A DNA stretch of 64,000 bases from Paracoccus sigandri (GCF_003709565.1 NZ_QNRC01000002.1:186001-250000); one strand, 5' to 3'. Counted from the stretch's first letter, positions 8,459-18,690 are shown. Notes: generated by a model not told the origin, from the letters alone. Program-made: numbers and translations.

Positions 8459-9634
8459 TCAGGCCCGCAGCCCCGCCAGCCGCCGCGCCAGTTCCGCGAT
8501 GCCGTCGCGGTCGACATTGGCGAAGGCCAGCCGCAGGTGGCGCGCGCCGGACGGATCACCCGCCGGCGTGAACATCGTGCCGGGCAGCGCCAGGATCCCG
8601 GCCTCGCGCAGCATTTTCGGGGCCAGTTCCACTGACGACAGCCGGAACGGGTGGCCGACCCAGGCGAAATAGGCGCCCGCGCTGCGCAGCTGCCAGCCTG
8701 GCAGGCCGGCCAGCGCGGCCTCGGTGGCGGCGCGGCGGGCCAGGATCTCGGCCCTTTCGCCGGCCAGCCAGTCACGCAGATGTGTCATCCCCCACAGCGC
8801 CCCGATCTGCCCCAGCTGCGAGGTCGAGATCGCCACGCTATCCAGGAATTTCTCGATCTGCGCCATGCGCGCGACGGATGCGGTCAGCGCGCCCACCCGG
8901 TGCCCGGTCAGCCGGTAGGCCTTGGAGAAGGAATAGAGCTGGATCAGCGTCTCGTCCCAGCCGGGCCGGGCCAGCAGGTCATGGGGCGGGCCGCTGCGGC
9001 TGTCGAAGTCGCGATAGGTCTCGTCGATGATCAGCGCGATGCCGTGGCGCTGCGCCAGCTCGAAGAAGGCGCCGACCAGATCGCCCGGATACTCCGCGCC
9101 CGAGGGATTGTTCGGCGTGACCAGCACGATGGCGCGGGTGGTGGGGCCGATCAGCCCGGCGGCCCGGTCGGGATCGGGCAGCATGTCCGCGCCGCAGGGC
9201 AGCGGCACGGCGCGGATCCCGGCCATGTCCAGCCACATCTTGTGATTGAAATACCAGGGCGTCGGCAGGATCACCTCGTCGCCCGCGCCCGCCAGCGTGG
9301 TGACGGCTGCGCAGAAGGCCTGGTTGCAGCCCTGGGTGATCGCCACCTGATCAGACGCGATCCTGCCGCGATAGCCCGCGCCGAATTCCGCGGCGACGGC
9401 GGCGCGCAGCTCGGGATTGCCCAGCACCGGCCCATAGAGATGCGCCTCGGGCCGATTCAGCGCGGCATCGGCGATCGCGGCGCGCAGGGGTTCGGGCGGC
9501 GGATCGACCGGGGCGGCCTGGCTGACGTTCAGAAGCGGGCGGTCGGGCGGGAAGACGACGCCTTCCAGCCAGCGCCGCGCCTCCATGACCGGGGGCGCGA
9601 AGGTGGCGGCGATGGCGGGATTGATCCAGGCCAT
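8459..9634 (-). CDS. class I/II pyridoxal-phosphate aminotransferase
   Basis: A 391-residue fold-type I aminotransferase. The PLP lysine lies in YSFSKAYRLTGHRVG, the aspartate/asparagine contacts in VTPNNPSG and IIDETYRDF, and the C-terminal substrate-carboxylate arginine in ARHLRLAFANVD. The start at 9634 (MAWINPAIAATF) lies one base after the stop of the upstream proline-rich gene, indicating coupling. The reaction cannot be assigned from sequence alone; this group includes aspartate, aromatic and kynurenine aminotransferases. The position between ppiD-trpE and trpGDC does not by itself indicate a tryptophan role. Confidence 0.93.
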   Translation of the reverse strand: MAWINPAIAATFAPPVMEARRWLEGVVFPPDRPLLNVSQAAPVDPPPEPLRAAIADAALNRPEAHLYGPVLGNPELRAAVAAEFGAGYRGRIASDQVAITQGCNQAFCAAVTTLAGAGDEVILPTPWYFNHKMWLDMAGIRAVPLPCGADMLPDPDRAAGLIGPTTRAIVLVTPNNPSGAEYPGDLVGAFFELAQRHGIALIIDETYRDFDSRSGPPHDLLARPGWDETLIQLYSFSKAYRLTGHRVGALTASVARMAQIEKFLDSVAISTSQLGQIGALWGMTHLRDWLAGERAEILARRAATEAALAGLPGWQLRSAGAYFAWVGHPFRLSSVELAPKMLREAGILALPGTMFTPAGDPSGARHLRLAFANVDRDGIAELARRLAGLRA

Positions 9635-9635
9635 G

Positions 9636-10583
9636 TCAGTCGCGCCCCAGCCCGCGAAGATCGGACAGATCCGGCGGCAGCGACAGGTCCGGCGCCGGCG
9701 CGGGCATGGCCGGGGCGCGGCTGGCAGGCTGGCTGGGCGCGGCGTGCGGTTCCGGGGGGGCGGGTTCCGGCGGGGTTTCGCGGACCGGCTCGGGCTCCTC
9801 GCCCGCCTCCGGCACGGGCGCCGGGTCCGGTTCGGCCACAGGCTCGGGCTCGGGCTCGGGCTGGACCGGCGCCGGCGTTTCGGCGACGGGCGGGGCGTCC
9901 TCCGCGGCAGGCATCTCGCCGGCGGACTCATCCTCGGGGACCGCTTCCTCCGCGGGCTCGGCCGCGACGGCATCGGCGGGCGGGCTGTCAGCGGGCAGGT
10001 CGTCGGGATCGCTGAGCCCGGCAAAGCCCGGCCGCTCCGGCAATTCCGGCAGGCCGAGCGTGGCGGGACGGTCGAATTCCGCGGAGTCGACGGTATCGGG
10101 GGCAATGGGCCGGACATGGCCCGAATCGTCCGCGGCCGTTTCCGGGCGCCCCTCATCGGCGGTCACGGCAACGGGGGCGGGCTCGGCCGCGGGGGCGCTG
10201 ACGGCCGGCGCCTCGGCCTGCCCCATGCGGTCGGGGGAAGGGGACAGCGGCTCGGGCAAGAGCGGCGCCACGTCGCCGCCGCGCGCGAATTCCGACCCGA
10301 CCGGCAGATCGACCGAGGGCGCCTCGGGCCGGTCCGGGTCGGCGGGGCGGGAAGGTTCGGGGGCGGCCGGTTCATCGGCATCCCCGGTCGGGGCCACGCT
10401 TTCGGGCGCGGGTTCGGGCGCAGCCTCTGGCGCCGCTTCCTGCGCCGCCGAGGGCGCCGGCGCTTCGCCTTCCGCGTCCGGCACGGTCGTCCGGGGCACC
10501 GGCAGCAGAACCGCCAGAATTGCCAGCGCGGCCACGCTCAGCGCCCCGCCATGTGCCAAACCCGTCCAGAATCCGCGTGCCAT
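9636..10583 (-). CDS. Pro/Ala/Glu-rich membrane-anchored protein of unknown function
   Basis: A 315-residue protein with a single N-terminal membrane helix (GGALSVAALAILAVLLPVP, about residues 12-30) and then almost entirely low-complexity sequence rich in Pro, Ala and Glu, including a run of alternating Pro-Glu near residue 245. No folded domain is visible. The N-terminus resembles that of the divergent polysaccharide deacetylase (YibQ/DUF610) proteins of Rhodobacterales, but their catalytic domain is absent, so this could be a shortened relative or just a periplasmic spacer protein. The frame continues without breaks to a stop one base before the aminotransferase start. Its reality rests on the clean start, the membrane segment and the tight spacing. 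Confidence 0.7.
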   Translation of the reverse strand: MARGFWTGLAHGGALSVAALAILAVLLPVPRTTVPDAEGEAPAPSAAQEAAPEAAPEPAPESVAPTGDADEPAAPEPSRPADPDRPEAPSVDLPVGSEFARGGDVAPLLPEPLSPSPDRMGQAEAPAVSAPAAEPAPVAVTADEGRPETAADDSGHVRPIAPDTVDSAEFDRPATLGLPELPERPGFAGLSDPDDLPADSPPADAVAAEPAEEAVPEDESAGEMPAAEDAPPVAETPAPVQPEPEPEPVAEPDPAPVPEAGEEPEPVRETPPEPAPPEPHAAPSQPASRAPAMPAPAPDLSLPPDLSDLRGLGRD

Positions 10584-10688
10584 CTGCCCGTCACCTCATG
10601 GCCGGGCTTGACCCCCCGGCGCGCTTTGGCCCATCTATAGCCGACCCGTTTCCGGGGGGAAACCGTCCTCCAAGCCCAAGGCGCGCCG

Positions 10689-11279
10689 ATGATCCTTCTG
10701 ATCGACAATTACGACAGCTTCACCTGGAACCTGGTCCATTACCTGGGCGAGGCCGGGGCCGAGGTCGAGGTGATCCGCAACGACGCCATCACCGTCGAAG
10801 AGGCGCTGGCGAAGCGCCCCGACGGAATCGTGATCTCGCCCGGCCCCTGCGATCCGGCGCAGGCCGGGATCTGCCTGGCGCTGATCCGCGCGGCGGCCGA
10901 ACGCGGCATCCCGATCTTCGGCGTCTGCCTGGGCCACCAGGCCATCGGCGAGGCCTTCGGCGGCCGCATCGTGCGCGCCAACCGCATCCTGCACGGCAAG
11001 GTCGACCGGATCAGCCATGACGGCAGCGGCGTCTTCGCCGGCCTGCCCTCGCCCTTGAACGCCACCCGCTATCACTCGCTGACGGTCGAGCCGGAAAGCC
11101 TGCCCAACTGCCTGCGCGTCACCGCGACCTCGGACGACGGCACGATCATGGGGCTGATCCACGCGGAGCTGCCCGTCGAGGGCGTGCAGTTCCACCCCGA
11201 ATCCATCGCCTCGGAACACGGGCACGAGATGATCCGCACCTTCCTGGCCCGCTGCACCGGCCAGGAGGCAGCCGCATGA
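10689..11279 (+). CDS. trpG: anthranilate synthase component II (glutamine amidotransferase)
   Basis: A 196-residue class I glutamine amidotransferase that supplies ammonia to TrpE. The catalytic triad is visible: C80 in [16 protein letters not shown], and His and Glu in [32 protein letters not shown] is the family start. It is the first gene of a plus-strand run in which trpG-trpD overlap by ATGA. It has no fused p-aminobenzoate domain but, as in many bacteria, could serve both TrpE and PabB. Confidence 0.96.
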   Translation: MILLIDNYDSFTWNLVHYLGEAGAEVEVIRNDAITVEEALAKRPDGIVISPGPCDPAQAGICLALIRAAAERGIPIFGVCLGHQAIGEAFGGRIVRANRILHGKVDRISHDGSGVFAGLPSPLNATRYHSLTVEPESLPNCLRVTATSDDGTIMGLIHAELPVEGVQFHPESIASEHGHEMIRTFLARCTGQEAAA

Positions 11280-12301
11280 GCCCCACCGACATCCGCCCGC
11301 TGATCGGCATCGCCGCCAGCCGCCCGCTGACCGGGACCGAGGCCGAGGCCGCCTTCTCGGCGCTGTTCGACGGCGCAGCGACCCCGGCCCAGATCGGCGG
11401 CATCCTGATGGCGCTGCGGGTCCGCGGCGAGACCGTGGACGAGATCGCCGCCGCCGCCCGCGCCATGCGCCACCGGATGAACCGCATCCACGCCCCGGCG
11501 GGCGCCATCGACATCGTCGGCACCGGCGGCGACGGCAAGGGCACGCTGAACATCTCGACCGCGACGGCCTTCGTGGTGGCGGGGGCGGGCGTGCCGGTGG
11601 CCAAGCACGGCAACCGCAACCTCAGCTCGAAATCGGGGGCGGCGGATGCGCTGACCCAGATGGGCATCAACGTGATGGGCGGCCCCGCCGTCGCGCAGCA
11701 GGCGATCAGCCGCGCCGGCATCTGCTTCATGATGGCGCCGATGCACCACCCGGCCATGCGCCATGTCGGCCCGCCCCGCGCGGAGCTGGGCACGCGCACG
11801 GTCTTCAACCTGCTGGGCCCGCTGACCAACCCGGCCTCGGTCCGCCGGCAGCTGACCGGCGCCTTCAGCAGCGAATGGATCCGCCCCATGGCCGAGGTCC
11901 TGCGCGACCTGGGCAGCGACGCGGCCTGGCTGGTCCATGGCAGCGACGGCACCGATGAGATCAGCATCGCCGGCGAAACCCATGTCGCGGCGCTGGCCGA
12001 CGGCCGCATCGCCGAATTCACCGTCACGCCCGAGGATGCCGGCCTGCCCCGCCACCCCTTCGAGGCGATCATCGGCGGCGATCCCGCCCATAACGCCGCC
12101 GCCTTCCGCGCGCTGCTGGCGGGCGAGCCCGGCGCCTATCGCGACGCGGTGCTGCTGAACGCGGCCGCCGCGCTGATCATCGCCGGCAAGGCCCCGGACC
12201 TGCGCGACGGCGCCGCCATCGCCGCCGAATCGATCGACAGCGGCGCGGCCAGGGCCAAGCTCGCCGAGCTGGCCGAGGTCACCGGCCCGCCCGAGCCGTG
12301 A
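11276..12301 (+). CDS. trpD: anthranilate phosphoribosyltransferase
   Basis: A 341-residue enzyme that transfers the phosphoribosyl group of PRPP to anthranilate. The PRPP and anthranilate sites are visible in [29 protein letters not shown] and the later [19 protein letters not shown], with [10 protein letters not shown] after them. Length and order match the family. Its ATG overlaps the trpG stop and its TGA overlaps the GTG start of the uracil-DNA glycosylase, so three genes are translationally chained. Confidence 0.97.
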   Translation: MSPTDIRPLIGIAASRPLTGTEAEAAFSALFDGAATPAQIGGILMALRVRGETVDEIAAAARAMRHRMNRIHAPAGAIDIVGTGGDGKGTLNISTATAFVVAGAGVPVAKHGNRNLSSKSGAADALTQMGINVMGGPAVAQQAISRAGICFMMAPMHHPAMRHVGPPRAELGTRTVFNLLGPLTNPASVRRQLTGAFSSEWIRPMAEVLRDLGSDAAWLVHGSDGTDEISIAGETHVAALADGRIAEFTVTPEDAGLPRHPFEAIIGGDPAHNAAAFRALLAGEPGAYRDAVLLNAAAALIIAGKAPDLRDGAAIAAESIDSGAARAKLAELAEVTGPPEP

Positions 12302-12951
12302 CCCCGCCCCCTCCCCGCCCGCCCGCTGCCTGGGCGCATCTGCCCTTCTTCTCGCGCGACTGGCCGGCGATCCGCGACCGGCTGGCGGGCGCGGGCGACT
12401 GGCTGCCCGGCCCGGCGCGCCTCTTCGCCGCGCTAAAGGCCACCCCCCCCGAACAGGTCCGCGCCGTGATCCTGGGCCAGGACCCCTATCCCACGCCCGG
12501 CCATGCCAACGGCCTGGCCTTCTCGGTCGCCCCCGAGGTGGCCCTGCCCCGCTCGCTCAGAAACATCTTCACCGAGCTTCGCGACGATCTCGGCGCCGCC
12601 CCCGCGACGGGCGACCTGTCGCATTGGGCGCAGCAGGGCGTGCTCCTGCTGAACACCTCGCTCTCGGTCGACCCCGGCGCGGCGGGCGCCCATGCCCGCT
12701 GGGGCTGGGACAGACTGGCCCGCCAGGCCGTGACCGAGGCGCAAAAACACGGCCCCCTGGCCTTCATCCTCTGGGGCGGCCATGCGCAGAAGGCCCTGGC
12801 CGGCCTGCCGCGCCCGCAGGACCTGGTCATCGCCACGGCCCATCCCTCGCCGCTCTCCGCCCGGCGCGGCTTCTTCGGCTCGCGCCCCTTCAGCCGCGTC
12901 AACGACTGGCTGGCCGCCCAGGGCCGCCCGCCCATCGACTGGACCGCCTGA
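12298..12951 (+). CDS. ung: uracil-DNA glycosylase, family 1 variant
   Basis: A 217-residue base-excision enzyme that removes uracil from DNA. Motif 1 is [19 protein letters not shown]: the catalytic Asp (D62) is kept, but the usual His of GQDPYH is Pro (P65). The second loop [19 protein letters not shown] has the active-site H182 and the minor-groove Leu. The GTG start at 12298 forms GTGA with the trpD stop. Sitting inside the trp run is unusual for a repair gene and is probably a local arrangement. Its 3' end abuts a modular intergenic repeat. Confidence 0.9.
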   Translation: MTPPPPRPPAAWAHLPFFSRDWPAIRDRLAGAGDWLPGPARLFAALKATPPEQVRAVILGQDPYPTPGHANGLAFSVAPEVALPRSLRNIFTELRDDLGAAPATGDLSHWAQQGVLLLNTSLSVDPGAAGAHARWGWDRLARQAVTEAQKHGPLAFILWGGHAQKALAGLPRPQDLVIATAHPSPLSARRGFFGSRPFSRVNDWLAAQGRPPIDWTA

Positions 12952-12953
12952 CC

Positions 12954-13015
12954 CTTTCATCTTGGCCCAAATATCCCGGGGGAGTCGCCGGAACGGCGAC
13001 GGGGGCAGCGCCCCC
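12954..13015 (-). repeat. modular intergenic repeat, copy 1 (tail type A)
   Basis: Read on the minus strand this is a head hairpin GGGGGCGCTGCCCCC (13001-13015), a middle hairpin GTCGCCG-ttc-CGGCGAC (12984-13000), a C run, and the tail GGGATATTTGGGCCAAGATG followed by AAAG (12954-12982). The same plan recurs near 36.6 and 63.2 kb with the same tail and near 46.8 and 47.0 kb with another tail. It fills the gap between ung and trpC. Confidence 0.9.
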
Positions 13016-13079
13016 TCTCTCGCATCCCCGTCCCTTGCCACCCCTTCCCACAAGGCCCGCACGGCGCTAGAAGCAACCC

Positions 13080-13880
13080 ATGGACATTCTCGACAAGATC
13101 AAGGCCTACAAGCTGGAAGAGATCGCGGCCGCCCGGCGCGCCCGCCCCCTTTCGGGCATCGAGGTCGAGGCCCGCACCGCCGCGCCGCCGCGCGGTTTCG
13201 CCGCCGCGCTCAGCGCCCGCGCCGCGACCGGCCCGGCGCTGATCGCCGAAATCAAGAAGGCCAGCCCCTCCAAGGGCCTGATCCGCGCCGATTTCGACCC
13301 GCCCGCCCTGGCCCGCGCCTATCAGGCCGGCGGCGCCGCCTGCCTCTCGGTGCTGACCGACGCCCCCAGCTTCCAGGGCGCGCCCGAATTCCTGACCGCC
13401 GCCCGCGCCGCCTGCGACCTGCCGGCGCTGCGCAAGGATTTCCTCTACGACCCCTATCAGGTCGCCGAGGCCCGTGCCTGGGGCGCCGACTGCATCCTGA
13501 TCATCATGGCCAGCCTGGACGACACCCTGGCCGCCGAGCTCGAGGACGCCGCCTTCCACTGGGGCATGGACGCGCTGATCGAGGTCCATGACGCCCATGA
13601 GCTGGACCGCGCCCTGCGCCTGAAATCGCCGCTGATCGGCATCAACAACCGCAACCTGAAGACCTTCGAGCTGTCCCTGGACGTGACCCGCGACCTGGCC
13701 CCGCGCATTCCCGCGGATCGCGACGTGGTCTGCGAAAGCGGGCTGTTCACGCCCGCCGACCTCGGCGCGATGATGCAGGTCGGCGCCCGGCGCTTCCTGA
13801 TCGGCGAAAGCCTGATGCGGCAGGAGGACGTGGCCGCCGCCACCCGCCAGATCCTGGACGTTCCGGCGGCCGCGGCATGA
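13080..13880 (+). CDS. trpC: indole-3-glycerol phosphate synthase
   Basis: A 266-residue TIM-barrel enzyme that closes the indole ring in tryptophan synthesis. Visible family segments are [21 protein letters not shown] with the catalytic lysine, [38 protein letters not shown] and [11 protein letters not shown]. Length is normal and there is no fusion to TrpF. The start is 128 bases after ung, with a modular repeat between, so trpC may be expressed partly independently of trpGD. The stop overlaps the moaC start by ATGA. Confidence 0.97.
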   Translation: MDILDKIKAYKLEEIAAARRARPLSGIEVEARTAAPPRGFAAALSARAATGPALIAEIKKASPSKGLIRADFDPPALARAYQAGGAACLSVLTDAPSFQGAPEFLTAARAACDLPALRKDFLYDPYQVAEARAWGADCILIIMASLDDTLAAELEDAAFHWGMDALIEVHDAHELDRALRLKSPLIGINNRNLKTFELSLDVTRDLAPRIPADRDVVCESGLFTPADLGAMMQVGARRFLIGESLMRQEDVAAATRQILDVPAAAA

Positions 13881-14350
13881 GCCTGACGCATTTCGACAAG
13901 GCCGGCCAGGCGCATATGGTCGACGTCTCGGCCAAGCAGGAAACCGCGCGCGAGGCCGTGGCGACCGGCTGCGTCATCATGTCGCCCGCCACGCTGGCCC
14001 TGGCGCAGGGCGGCGCGGCCAAGGGCGACGTGCTGGGCGTCGCGCGCCTGGCCGGGATCATGGGCGCCAAGCGGACCGCCGACCTGATCCCGCTCTGCCA
14101 TCCGCTGCCGATCGCCAAGGTGGCGCTGGACCTGGTGGCCGACCCCGCCCTGCCCGGCATCCGCGTCACCGCCACCGTGCGCACCACCGGCCGCACCGGG
14201 GTCGAGATGGAGGCGCTGACCGCCGTCTCGACCGCCTGCCTGACAATCTACGACATGCTGAAGGCGGCGGAAAAGGCAATGCGCATCGAGGACATCCGCC
14301 TGCTGCGCAAAAGCGGCGGAAAATCCGGCGATTACGAGGTCGCGCCATGA
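13877..14350 (+). CDS. moaC: cyclic pyranopterin monophosphate synthase
   Basis: A 157-residue protein of molybdenum cofactor synthesis that converts the MoaA product to cyclic pyranopterin monophosphate. It shows [18 protein letters not shown], the [10 protein letters not shown] motif, [18 protein letters not shown] and a C-terminal GGKSGDY segment, all diagnostic. It overlaps both trpC upstream and moeA downstream by four bases, so the trp run continues directly into molybdenum cofactor genes. Confidence 0.97.
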   Translation: MSLTHFDKAGQAHMVDVSAKQETAREAVATGCVIMSPATLALAQGGAAKGDVLGVARLAGIMGAKRTADLIPLCHPLPIAKVALDLVADPALPGIRVTATVRTTGRTGVEMEALTAVSTACLTIYDMLKAAEKAMRIEDIRLLRKSGGKSGDYEVAP

Positions 14351-15531
14351 TCCCGGTCGAGGAGGCCCTGGCCCGCGTGCTGGCGCTGGCCGCGCCGCCG
14401 CGTCCTGAAACGGTCGCGCTGGAACAGGCCGCCGGCCGCGTCCTGGCCGCCCCGGCCGAGGCGCGGCTGACCCAGCCGCCCTTCGATTCGGCGGCGATGG
14501 ACGGCTATGCGCTGCGCCGCGCCGATGCGGGCTGTGCCCTGCGCGTGATCGGCGAATCCGCCGCCGGGCATCCCTGGACCGGCACGCCCCGGCCCGGCAC
14601 CGCCATCCGCATCTTCACCGGCGCGCCCGTTCCCGCGGGCTATGACTGCGTGGCGATGCAGGAAAACGTGACCCGCGAGGGCGATCTGATCCGCATCCAC
14701 ACGCCCTCGGCCAATGACAATATCCGCCCCCGCGGCGGCGATTTCGCCCTGGGCGACAGCGTCGCGCCCGGCCGCCTGCTGAACGCCGCCGATATCGGCC
14801 TGCTGGCGGCGATGAACCTGCCCGAACTCACCGTCGCCGCCCGCCCCCGCGTCGCCGTTCTGGCCAGCGGGGACGAGCTTCTCCGTCCGGGTGAAACGCC
14901 CGCCGAGGGCCAGATCATCAGCTCGAACGACCTGGCCATCGCGGCGCTGGCGCGCGAGGCGGGGGCCGAGGCGCGGATCCTGCCCATCGCCCGCGATACC
15001 GAGGCCAGCCTGCGCGACAGCTTCGCCCGCGCGGCGGATGCGGACCTGATCGTGACCATCGGCGGCGCCTCGGTCGGCGATCACGACCTGGTCGGCAAGG
15101 TCGCCGGCGATCTGGGCATGGAACGGGCCTTCTACAAGCTGGCCATGCGCCCCGGCAAGCCGCTGATGGCCGGGAAGATCGGCAATGCCGCGATGCTTGG
15201 ACTGCCCGGAAACCCCGTTTCGGCAATCGTTTGCGGGATCTTGTTCATGCAACCTCTGATCCGTCGGATGCAGGGGCTCGAAGCCGGGCACACGCCGCTG
15301 CGGGCACGCCTTGCCCGTCCGCTGCCGCCCGAGGGCGATCGCCAGCACTACCTGCGCGCAAGGCTGCAACCGGGTCCGGACCTGCCGCTGATCGACCCGT
15401 TCGAGGATCAGGATTCCGCCCGCCTGTCGCTTCTGGCCCGGGCCGATGCGCTGCTGGTCCGGCCGGCCGGCGATCCCGCGCGCGATGCCGGCCAGATCGT
15501 CGACTACCTGCCGCTGACCCGCGCGCATTAA
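14347..15531 (+). CDS. moeA: molybdopterin molybdenumtransferase
   Basis: A 394-residue enzyme that inserts molybdate into adenylylated molybdopterin. It has the N-terminal [14 protein letters not shown] motif, [18 protein letters not shown], the MoCF-fold segment [15 protein letters not shown], and the [23 protein letters not shown] motif. Domain order and length are as in MoeA. The start overlaps moaC. After the stop there are 94 bases with the lexA promoter. Confidence 0.96.
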   Translation: MIPVEEALARVLALAAPPRPETVALEQAAGRVLAAPAEARLTQPPFDSAAMDGYALRRADAGCALRVIGESAAGHPWTGTPRPGTAIRIFTGAPVPAGYDCVAMQENVTREGDLIRIHTPSANDNIRPRGGDFALGDSVAPGRLLNAADIGLLAAMNLPELTVAARPRVAVLASGDELLRPGETPAEGQIISSNDLAIAALAREAGAEARILPIARDTEASLRDSFARAADADLIVTIGGASVGDHDLVGKVAGDLGMERAFYKLAMRPGKPLMAGKIGNAAMLGLPGNPVSAIVCGILFMQPLIRRMQGLEAGHTPLRARLARPLPPEGDRQHYLRARLQPGPDLPLIDPFEDQDSARLSLLARADALLVRPAGDPARDAGQIVDYLPLTRAH

Positions 15532-15561
15532 CCGTTTCTTCACTGCGATCGGTGCAATTTG

Positions 15562-15601
15562 TTGACGTGATTCGGGCGATGCGCTAGAACATTCACGGAA
15601 C
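15562..15601 (+). promoter_or_regulatory. lexA promoter with alphaproteobacterial SOS box
   Basis: TTGACG (15562-15567) and TAGAAC (15585-15590) are spaced by 17 bases. The SOS box GAAC-N7-GAAC occupies 15587-15590 and 15598-15601, overlapping the -10 element, the expected position for LexA self-repression. The start codon is 25 bases further on. Confidence 0.85.
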
Positions 15602-15625
15602 ACTCGCAGTGTAAGGGCCGGGCAG

Positions 15626-16354
15626 ATGCTGACCAGGAAGCAGATCCAGTTGCTGGAATTCATTCAGAAACGGATGGCGCGCGACGGCGTGCCGCCGTCC
15701 TTCGACGAAATGAAGGACGCGCTGGACCTGCGCTCGAAATCGGGGATCCACCGCTTGGTGACGGCGCTGGAGGAACGCGGCTTCATCCGCCGCCTGCCGC
15801 ATCGCGCCCGCGCGCTGGAAATCCTGCGCCTGCCCGATGCGCTGGCCGATACGCGGCTCGATGCGCTGCCTGGCGGGGCCGGGGAAAAGCCCGGCGGCTT
15901 CACCCCCCGCGTGATCTCGAACGACCGCCCCGCGCGGCCGCGCGGGGCGCTGCCGATCATGGACAGCCCGGCGGTCGAACTGCCGGTCATGGGCCGCATC
16001 GCCGCCGGCGTGCCGATCGAGGCGATCTCGGAAGTGTCGCATCACATCGCCGTGCCCGGCACCATGCTGGCCGGGCGCGAACATCACTACGCGCTGGAGG
16101 TGAAGGGCGATTCGATGATCGAGGCCGGGATCAACGACGGCGACATCGTGGTCATCCGGGAACAGGACGCGGCGGAAAACGGCGATATCGTCGTGGCGCT
16201 GGTCGAAGGCCACGAGGCGACGCTGAAACGCTATCGCCGCAAGGGGGCGATGATCGCGCTGGAAGCGGCGAACCCCGCCTATGAAACCCGCATCCTGCCC
16301 GAGGACGCGGTGCGCGTTCAGGGGCGTCTGGTCGGGCTGATCCGCAGCTATTGA
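15626..16354 (+). CDS. lexA: LexA repressor
   Basis: A 242-residue SOS repressor and self-cleaving serine protease. The N-terminal winged helix begins [17 protein letters not shown] and includes [20 protein letters not shown]. The cleavage site is A127-G128 in RIAAGVP, the nucleophile S163 is in GDSMIEAGI, and the general base K201 is in ATLKRY. The hinge is longer than in Escherichia coli (about residues 70-118), as usual in alphaproteobacteria. Its own promoter contains a SOS box. Confidence 0.97.
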   Translation: MLTRKQIQLLEFIQKRMARDGVPPSFDEMKDALDLRSKSGIHRLVTALEERGFIRRLPHRARALEILRLPDALADTRLDALPGGAGEKPGGFTPRVISNDRPARPRGALPIMDSPAVELPVMGRIAAGVPIEAISEVSHHIAVPGTMLAGREHHYALEVKGDSMIEAGINDGDIVVIREQDAAENGDIVVALVEGHEATLKRYRRKGAMIALEAANPAYETRILPEDAVRVQGRLVGLIRSY

Positions 16355-16645
16355 GCATCCATCGCGGCTTGCGCCCCGCTTGGCCGCAGGTTCCGGCCAG
16401 GCGCGATGATCGGCTGCGATCCTGACCGTGCAGGGGCGCCATGCGGAGCACATCATGCAAGGTTCCGCGTTGCGCCAATCCCCGAAGCGCGGCCCCGGAA
16501 ACACGGCACGAAGCGCCGCACGGGGACGAAACGAGATCGAAATATTGCCCCGGAGGATCGAAGCGCAGCCTCGGCAGCAGGTTTTCCGCAACCGCCCGCG
16601 ATGGCGACCGGCCGGATCAGTCTCGACCGCCCGCCAAGGCGGCGC
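16355..16645. other. intergenic stretch between lexA and hemC
   Basis: About 290 bases between the ends of two convergent genes. I see no strong terminator, tRNA or conserved motif. Short open frames run through it but none has a ribosome-binding site with a plausible protein. Confidence 0.5.
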
Positions 16646-17587
16646 TCAGTGGCCCGCCAGAAAACCCGGCCCGGCCTTGGCCAGCAATTCCTCGGCCAGG
16701 TCGCGTCCCATGGCGGGACCGTCACCGAACGCCCCCTCGCGCCGGCCGCTAATGGCCTGCGACCCATCGGGACGCAGGATCTCGCCGCGCAGGATCAGCC
16801 GGTCGCCCGCCAGTTCCGCCAGCCCCGCGATCGGCGTCTGGCAGGACCCGTCCAGCCGCGCGAGGAAGGCGCGCTCGGCCTCGATGCGCAGCGCGGTCGG
16901 GCCGTCGCCGATCGCGGCCAGCAGCCCGGCCACCGCATCGTCATCCGCGCGCCGCTCCACCCCGATCGCGCCCTGGGCGACGGCGGGCAGCATCTCGTCG
17001 GGGGAAATCCCGCTGCGGGCGATCCCGGCCATGTCCAGCCGCCGCAACCCCGCCATCGCCAGGAAGGTCGCCACCGCCACGCCGTCCCGAAGCTTCTTCA
17101 GCCGGGTCTGCACATTGCCGCGAAACTCCACCAGCTGCAGGTCGGGCCGCCGGTGCAGCAGCTGCGCGCGCCGCCGCAGGCTGGAAGAGCCGACCACCGC
17201 CCCCTGCGGCAGATCCGCGATCGAGCCGTATTCCAGGCTGACGAAAGCGTCGCGCACATCCTCGCGCGGCAGCAGGCAGTCCAGCACCAGCCCCTCGGGC
17301 TGGATCGTCGGCATGTCCTTCATCGAATGCACGGCGATGTCGATGCCGCCGTCCAGCAGCGCCTCCTCGATCTCGCGCGTGAACAGCCCCTTGCCGCCGA
17401 CCTCCTTCAGCGGGCGGTCCAGGATCCGGTCGCCGCTGGTCTTGATGACGACGATCTCGAAAGCCGCCGCCGGCAGGCCATGGGCGGCCATCAGCCGGTC
17501 GCGGGTCTCATGGGCCTGGGCCAGCGCCAGCGGCGATCCGCGGGTGCCGATCCGAAGGGGGGCGGTCTGGTCGAAACTGCTGCTCAT
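16646..17587 (-). CDS. hemC: hydroxymethylbilane synthase (porphobilinogen deaminase)
   Basis: A 313-residue enzyme that polymerises four porphobilinogen units into hydroxymethylbilane. It begins with LRIGTRGSPLALAQAHE, has KTSGDRILDRPL, the flexible-loop GKGLFTREIEEALLDG, and AVHSMKDMPT; the dipyrromethane-cofactor cysteine is in RLDGSCQTPIAG near residue 240. Divergent from hemE with only 74 bases between the starts, so the two haem genes probably share a control region. Confidence 0.97.
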   Translation of the reverse strand: MSSSFDQTAPLRIGTRGSPLALAQAHETRDRLMAAHGLPAAAFEIVVIKTSGDRILDRPLKEVGGKGLFTREIEEALLDGGIDIAVHSMKDMPTIQPEGLVLDCLLPREDVRDAFVSLEYGSIADLPQGAVVGSSSLRRRAQLLHRRPDLQLVEFRGNVQTRLKKLRDGVAVATFLAMAGLRRLDMAGIARSGISPDEMLPAVAQGAIGVERRADDDAVAGLLAAIGDGPTALRIEAERAFLARLDGSCQTPIAGLAELAGDRLILRGEILRPDGSQAISGRREGAFGDGPAMGRDLAEELLAKAGPGFLAGH

Positions 17588-17661
17588 GGCCCCCGCTTAG
17601 CGCCCGGCGCCGCGCTTGACAACGCCCGCCCTTCCGCCATGAAGGGCGCGAAGGAGATGCC

Positions 17662-18690
17662 ATGACCAAACTTCTGCTGCGCGCATTGGCCGGCGAGACC
17701 CTGCCCACCCCGCCGATCTGGATGATGCGCCAGGCCGGGCGCTACCTGCCGGAATATCGCGCGACGCGGGCGCAGGCGGGTGATTTCCTGTCGCTGTGCT
17801 ACAATTCCGAACTGGCGGCCGAGGTGACGCTGCAGCCGATCCGCCGCTTCGGCTTCGACGCCGCGATCCTGTTTGCCGACATCCTGCTGGTGCCGCAGGC
17901 GCTGGGGGCAAGGCTGTGGTTCGCCGAGGGCGAGGGGCCGCGCCTCTCAACCATTACCCGCGCCGAGGACCTGGCCGCGCTGCGCCCCGCCGATGCGATC
18001 CACGGCCGGCTGGCGCCCATCTACGAGACGCTGCGGATCCTGACCCGCGAATTGCCGCGCGACACCGCGCTGATCGGCTTTGCCGGCGCGCCCTGGACCG
18101 TCGCCACCTACATGATCGCCGGGCGCGGCACGCCGGACCAGGGCCCGGCCCATGCGCTGAAACAGGCCGACCGCGCGGCGTTCACCGCCCTGATCGACCG
18201 CATCACCGAGGCGACGATCCTCTATCTTTCCGCGCAGATCGAGGCCGGGGCCGAGGTCGTCAAGCTGTTCGACAGCTGGGCCGGCTCGCTGAAGGGGCGG
18301 GATTTCGACGATTTCGCCATCGCCCCCGCCCGCCGCATCATCCAGGCGCTGAAGGCCCGCCATCCCGGCATCCCGGTCATCGCCTTCCCGCGCGAGGCGG
18401 GCGAACGCTATGTCGGCTTTGCCCGCGCCACCGGCGCCGATTGCGTGGCGCTGGACAATTCGGTCGCGGCGGAATGGGCGGCGCGGCATGTGCAGCCCGA
18501 CGGCTGCGTGCAGGGCAACCTGGACCCGCGGCATATGGTCACGGGCGGCCCGGAACTGCTGGCCGAGGCGCAGCGCATCACCCGTGCCCTGCGCGGCGGG
18601 CCGCATGTCTTCAACCTGGGCCACGGCATCACCCCGGACGCCGATCCCGACAATGTCGCGGCCATGATCGAGGCCGTGCGCAGCGCATGA
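17662..18690 (+). CDS. hemE: uroporphyrinogen decarboxylase
   Basis: A 342-residue enzyme that decarboxylates uroporphyrinogen III to coproporphyrinogen III. Diagnostic segments are [50 protein letters not shown] and NLGHGITPD. The start follows GAAGGAG. An eight-codon open frame (ATG 17639) ends in a TGA that overlaps the hemE start. The stop overlaps the next gene's ATG. Confidence 0.97.
   Translation: MTKLLLRALAGETLPTPPIWMMRQAGRYLPEYRATRAQAGDFLSLCYNSELAAEVTLQPIRRFGFDAAILFADILLVPQALGARLWFAEGEGPRLSTITRAEDLAALRPADAIHGRLAPIYETLRILTRELPRDTALIGFAGAPWTVATYMIAGRGTPDQGPAHALKQADRAAFTALIDRITEATILYLSAQIEAGAEVVKLFDSWAGSLKGRDFDDFAIAPARRIIQALKARHPGIPVIAFPREAGERYVGFARATGADCVALDNSVAAEWAARHVQPDGCVQGNLDPRHMVTGGPELLAEAQRITRALRGGPHVFNLGHGITPDADPDNVAAMIEAVRSA

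Noticed and set aside
6650..8635. A 661-codon plus-strand open frame opposite ppiD
   Set aside because: Shadow of ppiD; no ribosome-binding site and composition typical of antisense frames in G+C-rich DNA.
9706..10611. A 301-codon Ser/Gly-rich plus-strand frame opposite the proline-rich gene
   Set aside because: It mirrors the repetitive codons of the minus-strand gene, lacks a signal peptide and ribosome-binding site, and would conflict with the coupled minus-strand operon.
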